From contig CBDCWA010000004.1 of assembly GCA_965223255.1 (NCBI GenBank), positions 310,001 through 374,000 on the forward strand: a stretch of DNA of 64,000 nucleotides, given 5' to 3'. Under the pieces are notes generated by a model. The model saw only the letters and a program-made list of their open reading frames with translations, ran no database searches and was not told the origin of the DNA. Position 1 is the stretch's first letter. Each line of letters opens with the position of its first letter. Positions 1 through 7,936 of this stretch are shown in pieces. A program made the position numbers and the translations under genes. Origin of the DNA: CBDCWA01 sp965223255. Lineage in GTDB: Bacteria > Pseudomonadota > Alphaproteobacteria > Rhizobiales > Hyphomicrobiaceae.

Positions 1-424
1 GAAGCGCCCGCTCGCGGGCCCGGCGAACGCGTGGTTCGATACGCTTGGGTCGAGGACTTACCGTGCGCTGGCGCGGCCGAACATTTTGCGGTCCACGCAC
101 AGGTGGCTTGGCTCTGGGCGGCTGGCGTACCGTGCGTCGTCGCTGGATCTCTCGCTGTTGGCGGCGTTGCGTTCGGGGAGACGGCGCAACCTGTTTTTGC
201 TGACGTGAGCGCTGTCTGCGGTTTTGACGGCGCCGCTTGCGCTCTTCGCGCGTCTTGCGCCTGCGCGACTTAGCATTGGGGTCGTTGCCGCCGGTCTGGC
301 GTTGTGCAAGTTGAATTTGCTGACTGTCGTCACGCGCCGATTGCGCGTCTAGATCGGCGTTGGACACCACCAAACCGGCGCTGCCCACGACCAATGCCAT
401 TACAAGGCGCTGTAAAAAACTCAT
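1..424 (-). CDS. Arg/Gln-rich secreted protein, 3' end beyond window
   Basis: I do not recognise this gene. The frame starts at the ATG at 424-422 and stays open to the window edge, so at least 141 residues are present and the C-terminus is missing. The start MSFLQRLVMALVVGSAGLVV is a typical hydrophobic export signal. After it comes a long low-complexity stretch very rich in Arg, Gln and Pro (for example RRRKTREERKRRRQNRRQRS), with no stop in about 420 bases. A GAGG sits close to the start. Some alphaproteobacterial OmpA-like proteins carry such a basic, proline-rich leader, but the part that would show this is outside the window. Reading frames on the other strand here look like shadows. 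Confidence 0.55.
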   Translation of the reverse strand, partial: MSFLQRLVMALVVGSAGLVVSNADLDAQSARDDSQQIQLAQRQTGGNDPNAKSRRRKTREERKRRRQNRRQRSRQQKQVAPSPRTQRRQQREIQRRRTVRQPPRAKPPVRGPQNVRPRQRTVSPRPKRIEPRVRRARERAL

Positions 425-551
425 ACCTCAGAGTGCCCTTTTTGGCGCTACCCTGTTCCAATTGCTGACAAAAGGGGGCCGTTTGATGACGAGGGCTATC
501 GCCTGACCCTGAAACAGTAATAACAACAGCAATCGAAAGCCGGCAAAAACC

Positions 552-1826
552 CTATTTTAGAACACCCCGGCCGCCATAGCGCGCCATCGTATCGAGTTCT
601 TCTTCGATCCGGATCAATTGATTGTACTTTGCCAAGCGGTCCGATCGGCACAACGATCCGGTTTTGATCTGGCCAGCATTTGTTGCAACTGCGAGATCGG
701 CGATGGTTGCATCCTCTGTCTCACCTGAGCGATGCGAAATCACGGCCGTATAACCGGCCCTATGTGCCATATCAATGGCATCCAAGGTTTCCGTCAACGT
801 ACCGATTTGGTTGACTTTTACCAGGATCGAATTGGCAACACCGTCGTCGATGCCTTTGGCCAGGCGCACCGTATTGGTGACAAACAAGTCATCACCGACC
901 AATTGACAGCGCCCGCCGATTTCCGAGGTTAGATGCTTCCAGCCGTCCCAGTCATCCTCGGCCATCCCATCTTCAATGGAGACAATAGGAAACCGGGTGA
1001 TCAAATCCGATAAATACTTTGCCATCCCTGCCTGATCGAGCGTTCGACCTTCACCGGCCAAGACATAGGCACCATCCTTAAAATACTCGCTCGATGCACA
1101 ATCGAGCGCCAGCACCACATCCTCGCCCGGTTTGTAACCGGCCGCCTCAATCGACATCATGATGAAACTGAGTGCATCCTCAGCGCTCTTCAGGTTTGGT
1201 GCAAATCCGCCCTCATCGCCTACGTTGGTGTTGTGTCCGGCATCCTGCAACTTCCGCTTAAGCGTATGGAAGATCTCTGCGCCCACCCGGATCGCATCGG
1301 CGCAGGTCTCCGCTGACACCGGCATGACCATGAATTCCTGGATATCAATGGGGTTATCGGCATGCGCGCCGCCGTTGACGATATTCATCATTGGCACCGG
1401 CAAGAGATGCGCACCAGCGCCGCCGATATAGCGATAGAGCGGCAGATTGCTGGCCTGGGCCGCAGCCTTTGCCGTCGCCAGCGAGACCCCGAGAATGGCA
1501 TTTGCGCCGACCCGGCCCTTATTGCCACTGCCATCAACAAGGATAAGCTCGGCATCAATCCGGCGCTGGTCTTCAGCATCAAGCCCGGTCATTGCCTCGT
1601 AGATTTCACCATTCACCGCGTCGACGGCCTGCTGCACGCCTTTTCCGAGATAGCGCCGTTCATCGCCGTCCCTCAGCTCCACGGCCTCGTGCGCACCTGT
1701 TGACGCGCCCGATGGCACAGCAGCCCGGCCTCGACTGCCGTCCTCCAAAAAAACATCGACTTCAACAGTCGGATTACCGCGGCTATCAAGGATCTCGCGG
1801 CCGATAATGTCGGAAATTGCGGTCAT
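552..1826 (-). CDS. eno: enolase (phosphopyruvate hydratase)
   Basis: Cytosolic glycolytic enzyme that converts 2-phosphoglycerate to phosphoenolpyruvate using Mg2+. The 424 residues match the usual bacterial length. The substrate loop SGASTGAHEA lies at about residue 39, the family signature ILVKVNQIGTLTETLD near residue 335, and the conserved SHRSGETED after it. The open frame runs 56 residues further upstream, but that part is unrelated to enolase and would cover the gap to queC. I therefore start at the ATG at 1826, where MTAISDIIGREILDSRGNP is the canonical N-terminus and GGGAAGACG provides a ribosome site. It is transcribed divergently from queC. Assignment is very secure. Confidence 0.97.
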   Translation of the reverse strand: MTAISDIIGREILDSRGNPTVEVDVFLEDGSRGRAAVPSGASTGAHEAVELRDGDERRYLGKGVQQAVDAVNGEIYEAMTGLDAEDQRRIDAELILVDGSGNKGRVGANAILGVSLATAKAAAQASNLPLYRYIGGAGAHLLPVPMMNIVNGGAHADNPIDIQEFMVMPVSAETCADAIRVGAEIFHTLKRKLQDAGHNTNVGDEGGFAPNLKSAEDALSFIMMSIEAAGYKPGEDVVLALDCASSEYFKDGAYVLAGEGRTLDQAGMAKYLSDLITRFPIVSIEDGMAEDDWDGWKHLTSEIGGRCQLVGDDLFVTNTVRLAKGIDDGVANSILVKVNQIGTLTETLDAIDMAHRAGYTAVISHRSGETEDATIADLAVATNAGQIKTGSLCRSDRLAKYNQLIRIEEELDTMARYGGRGVLK

Positions 1827-1839
1827 GATCGTCTTCCCG

Positions 1840-1861
1840 TGTTTGCATTGTGTTTGTATTG
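1840..1861. repeat. 11-bp tandem repeat next to eno start
   Basis: TGTTTGCATTG (1840-1850) is followed directly by TGTTTGTATTG (1851-1861), ten of eleven bases identical. It lies 14 to 35 bases upstream of the eno start, inside the likely leader or promoter. Function is unknown. Confidence 0.35.
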
Positions 1862-1992
1862 TTGCAGGCGTTTTAACCGCTTGGCTGCCTGACGCAAGAC
1901 CCCACAGCCAACACCGACCGGCCTTTGGTTGCATGTCGGAATAATAACATCCGTCAGGGCCCGGCCGACCGGCGAGTGATTTGTTCAACGTC

Positions 1993-2715
1993 ATGGATCG
2001 AAAAACTATGGACGATAAAAGCGCCGCCCTGGTGCTGTTCTCGGGCGGTCAGGACTCAACGGTTTGTGTTGCATGGGCGCTGGACCGCTATGCCCGGGTA
2101 GAAACGTTAGGCTTCGATTATGGCCAGCGCCACGACGCGGAATTGGCGGCACGCAAACGCATCCTCAATCGCCTGCCTGATCTAAACACCACCTGGTCAA
2201 ACCGGCTTGGTGATGACCATGTCCTGACGTTGAGCGAATTCGCCACCCTTTCCGAGACCGCACTGACGCGCGACAGCGAAATTCGAATGACCGCAACCGG
2301 ACTGCCGAATACCTTTGTGCCTGGCCGCAATCTCCTGTTTTTCGTATACGCCGCCGCGATCGCCTACCGCCGCGGCATTGACACTCTGGTTGGCGGTATG
2401 TGCGAAACGGATTTTTCGGGCTACCCGGACTGCCGCGCAACAACCCTCAGCACGTTGGCGCATGCCATCAGCCTCGGCATAGACCGCAGGATGGAGATCG
2501 CCACGCCGTTGATGTGGATTGACAAAGCCGGGACATGGCAACTGGCTGACAACATCGCGGGACAACCGTTTATCGAATTGATAATCGAGGAGACCCATAC
2601 CTGCTATCTGGGCGACAGAGACCATCGCCATGCCTGGGGTTATGGCTGTGCCGCCTGTCCGGCCTGCGACTTGCGCGCTGCCGGCTGGACACAATGGCAA
2701 AACAACACGGTTTGA
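1993..2715 (+). CDS. queC: 7-cyano-7-deazaguanine (preQ0) synthase QueC
   Basis: ATP-dependent enzyme that converts 7-carboxy-7-deazaguanine and ammonia to preQ0 in queuosine synthesis. The PP-loop SGGQDST sits at residues 17-23, and PGRN follows mid-protein. Zinc-binding cysteines are visible at about 204, 219, 222 and 225 (the last three in GCAACPAC). At 240 residues it has the usual length. A TTG at 1981 and ATGs at 1993 and 2008 are all possible starts, and none has a clear ribosome site. I chose 1993, just ahead of the conserved core. It runs convergently toward the precursor transporter and is close to the queF fusion, so this end of the window is a queuosine locus. Confidence 0.95.
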   Translation: MDRKTMDDKSAALVLFSGGQDSTVCVAWALDRYARVETLGFDYGQRHDAELAARKRILNRLPDLNTTWSNRLGDDHVLTLSEFATLSETALTRDSEIRMTATGLPNTFVPGRNLLFFVYAAAIAYRRGIDTLVGGMCETDFSGYPDCRATTLSTLAHAISLGIDRRMEIATPLMWIDKAGTWQLADNIAGQPFIELIIEETHTCYLGDRDHRHAWGYGCAACPACDLRAAGWTQWQNNTV

Positions 2716-2806
2716 ACACGGACACCGGCGCGTCGCTGTAACCTCGCGTCATGTCGGCAAAATTCGCGCCTACGCCTTGCTAACCGGACAGCAGTCCAGA
2801 CGATCG

Positions 2807-3577
2807 TCATGCCTTGACATGGAACGGATTGAAGTCGGTATCACGGTCGTAGTGATCGACATGCTCAACCGCCTTCAGACGCTTGACGATGATATAAGTC
2901 AACGGCAGGAAGCAGATCTCAACCAAGGTCTTAAGTAGGAACTGTGCGACCATCAACGACGGCAGCGCTTCAATCGGAATGATCCCCGTGCCGTAAAATG
3001 CCAGCGGATAGAAGAGTGCTGAATCGACGGCTTCCCCAAATATCGTTGAAACGACAAAGCGCCCGCCCATCCACTTGCCGGAACTCGCCACTTTCATTTT
3101 GGCGAGCACATAGGAATTGACGAATTCACCACAAAAATACGCAATCATCGACGCCGCGACGATGCGCCAAGTATTGCCGAACGCAATCTCATACGCGGCT
3201 TGATGTTTCCAGATACCCGCCGGCGGCAATGCCACCACGACCGCCGCCATCACTGAGGCAAACAAGAGCGCCCCAAACCCCGTCCAGATGACTTTCCGCG
3301 CCCGCGAATAGCCATAGACCTCAGTGAGGATATCGCCGAACACATAGGAAATCGGGAAAAAGATCACGCCCGCCCCAAACACGAACGGTCCCCAAAAAGG
3401 CAGATCGACGGTTGCCATTTTTGCCGGCCCGATCAGATTTGAGCAGACCAGCACCACGACGAAGGCGACCATGACCACGTCATAGTATTTGTATTGTCGG
3501 CGCTCTTCCAATCTGTCCCCCACCACAATGCCGTGCGCGACACGGACCACTGTTAATCGCAGCCGCCCGATTGACAA
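2807..3577 (-). CDS. yhhQ: queuosine precursor transporter (YhhQ/VUT family)
   Basis: Inner-membrane protein of the YhhQ family, which takes up queuosine precursors such as preQ0/preQ1. Multiple hydrophobic segments are visible, beginning near YKYYDVVMVAFVVVLVCSN. The family pattern FFPISYVFGDILTEVYGY follows, and the later stretch GKWMGGRFVVSTIFGEAVDS is also typical. The frame opens with a TTG at 3577. GTG codons at residues 10 to 19 are alternative starts, so the N-terminus is uncertain by up to about 20 residues. It is divergent from the XRE-QueF gene across about 100 bases and convergent with queC. That placement supports a queuosine salvage role. The substrate is inferred from the family. 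Confidence 0.9.
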   Translation of the reverse strand: MSIGRLRLTVVRVAHGIVVGDRLEERRQYKYYDVVMVAFVVVLVCSNLIGPAKMATVDLPFWGPFVFGAGVIFFPISYVFGDILTEVYGYSRARKVIWTGFGALLFASVMAAVVVALPPAGIWKHQAAYEIAFGNTWRIVAASMIAYFCGEFVNSYVLAKMKVASSGKWMGGRFVVSTIFGEAVDSALFYPLAFYGTGIIPIEALPSLMVAQFLLKTLVEICFLPLTYIIVKRLKAVEHVDHYDRDTDFNPFHVKA

Positions 3578-3679
3578 TCAAGTATCGAATTACTAGACAC
3601 CTTAAGTATCGTATATAGATCCTTTATCAAGACAGCAACGGCCGCGAGCTGCTATGGACAAGATGCTAGCAACACCAGC
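3578..3679. promoter_or_regulatory. yhhQ / xre-queF divergent control region with direct repeat
   Basis: This short gap must hold the promoters of both the transporter and the XRE-QueF gene. The octamer AAGTATCG occurs twice in the same orientation, at 3580-3587 and 3604-3611, with starts 24 bases apart and AT-rich flanks. It is a reasonable candidate operator for the helix-turn-helix protein encoded next to it. The repeats are seen; the binding is inferred. Confidence 0.4.
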
Positions 3680-4393
3680 ATGCCTCCCAAAACAACCGAC
3701 ATAACAGCTCAACACGGATTGGCACAGCGCCTGCGCGACGCCCGCACGAACTCCGGCCTTAAAGCCATTGATATCGCGCGGCGACTGTCCGTTTCGCGAC
3801 AACTTGTTAGCCATTGGGAACACGCCCGCTGTGACGTGCCCGCAGACAAGCTTGCCGATCTTGCCGATCTGCTCGATGTCGATCTTGTTTGGCTGTTGAC
3901 CGGGCGCACAAATCGACCCAAGCCGTCTCGAAAACGCGAGAACGACATGGGCTTGTCGGCACTCGGACGACCAAGCCGCATACCTAAGGACCCATCCGAG
4001 GCCACGTTAGAACGGGTGGCCAACCCACATCCGAACACCACTTATGTTGCGCGATTTACCGCACCTGAATTCACGTCCCTCTGCCCTGTGACTGGCCAAC
4101 CCGACTTCGCTCATATCGTAATTGACTATGTGCCCGGAGACTGGATCCTGGAATCGAAATCGTTCAAACTTTATCTTGCAGCATATCGCAATCACGCAGC
4201 CTTTCACGAAGCCTGCACACTCCAGATCGCAAAGCAGCTCGTCGAGACCCTGCAACCGAATTACCTGCGCATCGGCGGTTATTGGTATCCGCGCGGCGGC
4301 ATTCCAATCGATATATTTTGGCAGACGGGGAAGCCACCGAAAGATGCATGGCTGCCCGATCCCGGGGTCAGCCCCTACCGTGGCCGCGGTTGA
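3680..4393 (+). CDS. queF: XRE helix-turn-helix fused to QueF (preQ0 reductase)
   Basis: The C-terminal part, residues 90-237, is a complete unimodular QueF, which reduces preQ0 to preQ1 with NADPH. It shows SLCPVTGQPDF with the catalytic Cys135 and Asp142, then the ESKSFKLYL cofactor motif (158-166) and RNHAAFHE. Standalone QueF is about 150 residues. Here 89 extra residues lie upstream in the same frame. Residues about 14-75 form an XRE/Cro-type helix-turn-helix (LAQRLRDARTNSGLKAIDIA, then SVSRQLVSHWEHAR). There is no stop between the two domains. An internal ATG at 3947, behind a weak GAGAACG, could also yield a separate QueF of about 148 residues. It lies divergent from yhhQ. The enzyme call is firm; a regulatory role is inference. 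Confidence 0.9.
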   Translation: MPPKTTDITAQHGLAQRLRDARTNSGLKAIDIARRLSVSRQLVSHWEHARCDVPADKLADLADLLDVDLVWLLTGRTNRPKPSRKRENDMGLSALGRPSRIPKDPSEATLERVANPHPNTTYVARFTAPEFTSLCPVTGQPDFAHIVIDYVPGDWILESKSFKLYLAAYRNHAAFHEACTLQIAKQLVETLQPNYLRIGGYWYPRGGIPIDIFWQTGKPPKDAWLPDPGVSPYRGRG

Positions 4394-4420
4394 CGCACCG
4401 AGCCACAACACCCGCACATC

Positions 4421-5314
4421 CTAAGTCGGTGTTTCGCGCTTGATTCCGGACCCCAGCAGATAGCCCGGCAACCGCGACATACGCGCGCGAATATCACCAA
4501 CGCGATCGCCTGACAGCGTATGAACCGTCTCGTAGAGTTCCGTCGTCAAAGCCTGGCGCGCCCGTCCCGTCATTTTTTCGAACGGAATGGTCTCACCGAT
4601 ATGCACCCTCACGGGTCGACCGACATGCGTACGCAATTCACGAATGATCAATGACAAGCGCAGTGTGAGGCTAATCCAACTGACAGCATGAAAGAGCGAG
4701 CTGTTTTGCCCCTCAAAATAGATCGGCAGCACCTGCGCCTTGGACTCCAAAATCATGCGGGATGTAAATACCTTCCACGGCAAGTCGACAGCCTTCCCCC
4801 ACGGCGTTGGAGAGGTTGCAACACCGCCCGCTGGAAACACGACAATCGTCGTACCGTTCTTCAACAGTTCGAGAGCCTCATGGCGCATCTTGATATTGTT
4901 GACCACGGCCTCCCGTGTCTCATCGAAATCGACGGGCAACGAGTATGGCCTAATCTCCGGCACCTTCAAGAGATCCTTGTGAATGAGCACGCGAAATGGC
5001 CGCCCAAGGCGTTCCGCCAAACTCAACGCACAAAGCCCGTCAACAATCCCGAATGGATGATTGGCAACGATAACAATAGGCACATCCGGATTGATCGTCG
5101 GTGGCCAGGTCTGCCCACCGAGGTCCAGCTTGACATCGATCAGATCGAGCACCGGCTCGATGATCGGGCCGCCCAATGGGATGATTTCGTCTTTCCATTT
5201 TTTATAAAGTGGAACGAAATAACTTCGCCCGGCCAAATATTCGATCGCGCGGATCGTCCATCGCCTAAGCCAGTGGTCACCTGGCTGCGCATAAGTAAGT
5301 TCAGGAAACTGCAT
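4421..5314 (-). CDS. lysophospholipid (1-acylglycerol-3-phosphate-like) acyltransferase
   Basis: Membrane-associated acyltransferase of the PlsC superfamily, expected to transfer a fatty acyl chain to a lysophospholipid or related acceptor. The catalytic motif appears as NHPFGIVDG, a version of NHxxxxD, at about residue 87, followed by the FPAGG block. The open frame extends 19 residues further to a TTG at 5371. I prefer the ATG at 5314 (MQFPELTYAQPGDHWLRRW), because AGGAGG stands 12 bases before it. The 297-residue protein ends 28 bases from the queF stop on the opposite strand. Acceptor specificity cannot be read from sequence; an ornithine-lipid or phosphatidic acid role is possible. Confidence 0.8.
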   Translation of the reverse strand: MQFPELTYAQPGDHWLRRWTIRAIEYLAGRSYFVPLYKKWKDEIIPLGGPIIEPVLDLIDVKLDLGGQTWPPTINPDVPIVIVANHPFGIVDGLCALSLAERLGRPFRVLIHKDLLKVPEIRPYSLPVDFDETREAVVNNIKMRHEALELLKNGTTIVVFPAGGVATSPTPWGKAVDLPWKVFTSRMILESKAQVLPIYFEGQNSSLFHAVSWISLTLRLSLIIRELRTHVGRPVRVHIGETIPFEKMTGRARQALTTELYETVHTLSGDRVGDIRARMSRLPGYLLGSGIKRETPT

Positions 5315-5464
5315 AAAAGGGCGGCCCCTCCTGGACCCTTTGCCAATCAACCCCAGACGATCCGGCCCCAATTACGCCGGAACGCTCTGGCCCGCATGCC
5401 CCAGGGGGGATGCGCACCAGGCCCAAGTCACATAGTCCAAATAAATCCATGCAACAGCCATCGG

Positions 5465-7432
5465 CTATGCGCTGTTGCGCCGCATATCCGGTGGCATGGC
5501 CTCTGCCACCAAGGCACGGATCACGTCTTCCAGTCCAAGCACCTCCTGGTCCTTCTTGCCGAGCCGGCGCACCGACACCGAGCCATTCTCCGCCTCGCGT
5601 TTGCCAACCACCAATTGAACCGGCACCTTAGCAACGGAATGCTCGCGCACTTTGTAGTTGATCTTCTCATTACGCAGATCGATGTCAGCGCGCAGTCCTG
5701 CCGCTCGGAGTTTTGCCAGAACATCCTCAGCGTAAGCGTCTGCCTCCGATACGATCGTGCACACCATGACCTGCAGCGGGCTCAACCACAGCGGGAAATG
5801 TCCGGCAAAGTTCTCGATCAGAATCCCAAGGAACCGCTCCATCGACCCGCAGATTGCACGATGTATCATGACCGGCGTCTTTTTGCTTCCATCGGCATCG
5901 ACGTAAAAGGCCCCGAACCGCTCTGGCAGATTGAAGTCCACCTGCGTTGTTCCGCATTGCCAATCGCGGCCGATGGCGTCGCGCAACACATACTCGAATT
6001 TTGGCCCATAAAAGGCCCCCTCGCCCGGATTGACGTCCGTCTTGATGCGACCATCTGAACGCGCAGCGATCTGTTCCAACACCTCAGTCATAACCGCCTC
6101 TGCATGATCCCAAGCGGCATCGGAACCAACGCGTTCATCGGGCCTCGTTGAAAGTTTGACAACGAATTCTTGAAAGCCGAAGTCGGCGTAGGTCGACAGG
6201 ATCAAATCGTTAATCCTGAGACACTCTGAGGCCAGTTGATCTTCGGTGCAAAAGACGTGAGCATCGTCTTGCGTGAAGCCTCGGACTCGCATCAGACCAT
6301 GCAAGGCACCGGAGGGCTCGTAACGGTGCACGATACCAAATTCAGACAATCTCAGCGGCAAATCGCGATAAGATTTCAAGCCATGTTTGAAGATCTGGAT
6401 GTGGCCGGGGCAATTCATCGGCTTGATGGCGTAAACGCGCTCATCTTCGGTATCATCCGCTGCCGAGGTTGACACGAACATATTCTCTCGGAACCACTGC
6501 CAGTGCCCTGAGGTCTCCCACAACGCCTTATCGAGCAGCTGCGGGGCATTGACCTCACTATAACTGGTGCCAAGCCGCCGTCGCATATAACCGATCAAGG
6601 CCTGAAACATGGTCCAGCCCTTGGGGTGCCAGAACACCGTGCCCGGACCCTCTTCCTGAAAATGGAACAGATCCATCTCCCGACCAAGCCGGCGATGATC
6701 ACGCTTTTCGGCTTCTTCCAACTGCGTCAGGTATTGCGACAAGTCCTTGCCGTTGGCCCAAGCGGTACCATAGATGCGTTGCAGGCGCGCATTCTTGGCG
6801 TCCCCGCGCCAATAACTGCCGGCCAGCTTCATCAGTTTGAAGGCCTTACCGATCTTGCCGGTTGACGGCATATGCGGACCCCGGCACAGGTCCAGCCACT
6901 CCCCCTGACGATATATCCGGATGCTTTGGTCCTCCGGGATCGCATCGACAAGTTCGACCTTGAAATGCTCACCTTGTGCCTTGAAGAACGCCTTAGCCTC
7001 ATCGCGCGACCAAATCTCCTTGGTGAAGGGCTGATTGCGCTTTATGATTTCATGCATCTTATCTTCGATGCGTGCCAGATCATCGGGGTGAAACGGCTCA
7101 TCTCTGTAAAAGTCATAATAGAAGCCATTTTCGATCACCGGCCCGATCGTCACCTGCGTTCCTGGAAACAAGTCCTGAACGGCTTCCGCCATGACGTGTG
7201 CGCAGTCGTGGCGTATTAATTCCAGCGCCTCTGAATCCTTCAGTGTGACAATGCGCACCGCTGCATCGCAATCGATGCCATCTGCCAGGTCCTGAAGGTG
7301 GCCATCAACCTCAATTGCAACTGCAGATTTTGCCAGCGAATTTGAAATATTCGCCGCAATCTCGCTGCCGGTCACACCTGCCTGAAATGTACGCGAGTTA
7401 CCATCCGGAAATGAAACGACAATTTCGCCCAT
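5465..7432 (-). CDS. thrS: threonyl-tRNA synthetase
   Basis: Class II aminoacyl-tRNA synthetase that charges tRNA-Thr and edits mischarged Ser. The 655 residues hold the whole domain order. A TGS domain occupies residues 1-65. The editing domain has HDCAH at 75-79. The catalytic core carries zinc ligand Cys341 in MNCPGH, and an anticodon-binding domain forms the last 100 residues. The frame opens five codons earlier, but AGGAGA lies within those codons, so the ATG at 7432 (MGEIVVSFPDG) is the better start. I see no T-box or other leader structure upstream, in keeping with a Gram-negative. The downstream neighbour on the same strand is the acyltransferase, 150 bases away. Confidence 0.97.
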   Translation of the reverse strand: MGEIVVSFPDGNSRTFQAGVTGSEIAANISNSLAKSAVAIEVDGHLQDLADGIDCDAAVRIVTLKDSEALELIRHDCAHVMAEAVQDLFPGTQVTIGPVIENGFYYDFYRDEPFHPDDLARIEDKMHEIIKRNQPFTKEIWSRDEAKAFFKAQGEHFKVELVDAIPEDQSIRIYRQGEWLDLCRGPHMPSTGKIGKAFKLMKLAGSYWRGDAKNARLQRIYGTAWANGKDLSQYLTQLEEAEKRDHRRLGREMDLFHFQEEGPGTVFWHPKGWTMFQALIGYMRRRLGTSYSEVNAPQLLDKALWETSGHWQWFRENMFVSTSAADDTEDERVYAIKPMNCPGHIQIFKHGLKSYRDLPLRLSEFGIVHRYEPSGALHGLMRVRGFTQDDAHVFCTEDQLASECLRINDLILSTYADFGFQEFVVKLSTRPDERVGSDAAWDHAEAVMTEVLEQIAARSDGRIKTDVNPGEGAFYGPKFEYVLRDAIGRDWQCGTTQVDFNLPERFGAFYVDADGSKKTPVMIHRAICGSMERFLGILIENFAGHFPLWLSPLQVMVCTIVSEADAYAEDVLAKLRAAGLRADIDLRNEKINYKVREHSVAKVPVQLVVGKREAENGSVSVRRLGKKDQEVLGLEDVIRALVAEAMPPDMRRNSA

Positions 7433-7936
7433 AATGTCTCCTCTCACTCACTGCCCACCAAGCAGGTAAGACGACTGTTGCCCATGTTGGCACAGGCCAT
7501 ACATGACCGATTGACGACGCACGAATTCGATTGACCCACATCTACGATTTCGTCACAACCAAGATCAGGGCCATTGCGCCGCCAACGACCCAAATCAAAA
7601 ATATGGACTTACCAACCGTGGGCGAGTGCGCTTGTGCCAAGCGGCCAAAACGGCGTCAAGTACTTAGCCAATATTTCTGACCGACCGCAAAGATTTGACC
7701 GATTCCATTGATAATAACTCAAGGCACTAAGAATTGCCGCATTTGCCACGACAGATGGCGGGGTGGATACCATTTGTACGCTATCGAAGCATTTGTTATT
7801 CCGGAGCAAAAGTGTGGGCGATGCGGCTGCTGCGGTGAGTTGACCGGCGAACAAGCGTGTGGGAACCTACGCAGCGGCCCAACTGCGGGGGCTGGACGAG
7901 ATGGTAATGCGAAGTGTCTGTGTTGTTGGTTGGTCA
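7433..7936. other. 504-bp intergenic region, thrS to Sel1 gene
   Basis: Divergent region that should hold promoters for thrS and for the Sel1-protein gene. I see no convincing gene, RNA or terminator. Short frames on both strands lack ribosome sites and recognisable content. Confidence 0.5.

Noticed and set aside
1827..1992. preQ1 riboswitch before queC
   Set aside because: I looked for an aptamer-like hairpin with an A-rich tail in the eno-queC gap and found none.
4688..6058. 456-residue open frame on the plus strand
   Set aside because: It runs antisense across the acyltransferase and the 3' end of thrS, both firm genes. Its composition is rich in Arg, His and Pro with no motif.
7542..7640. 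32-residue minus-strand frame with one membrane-like segment
   Set aside because: TTG start without a ribosome site and too short to judge; listed only because FLIWVVGGAMALILVV looks like a helix.
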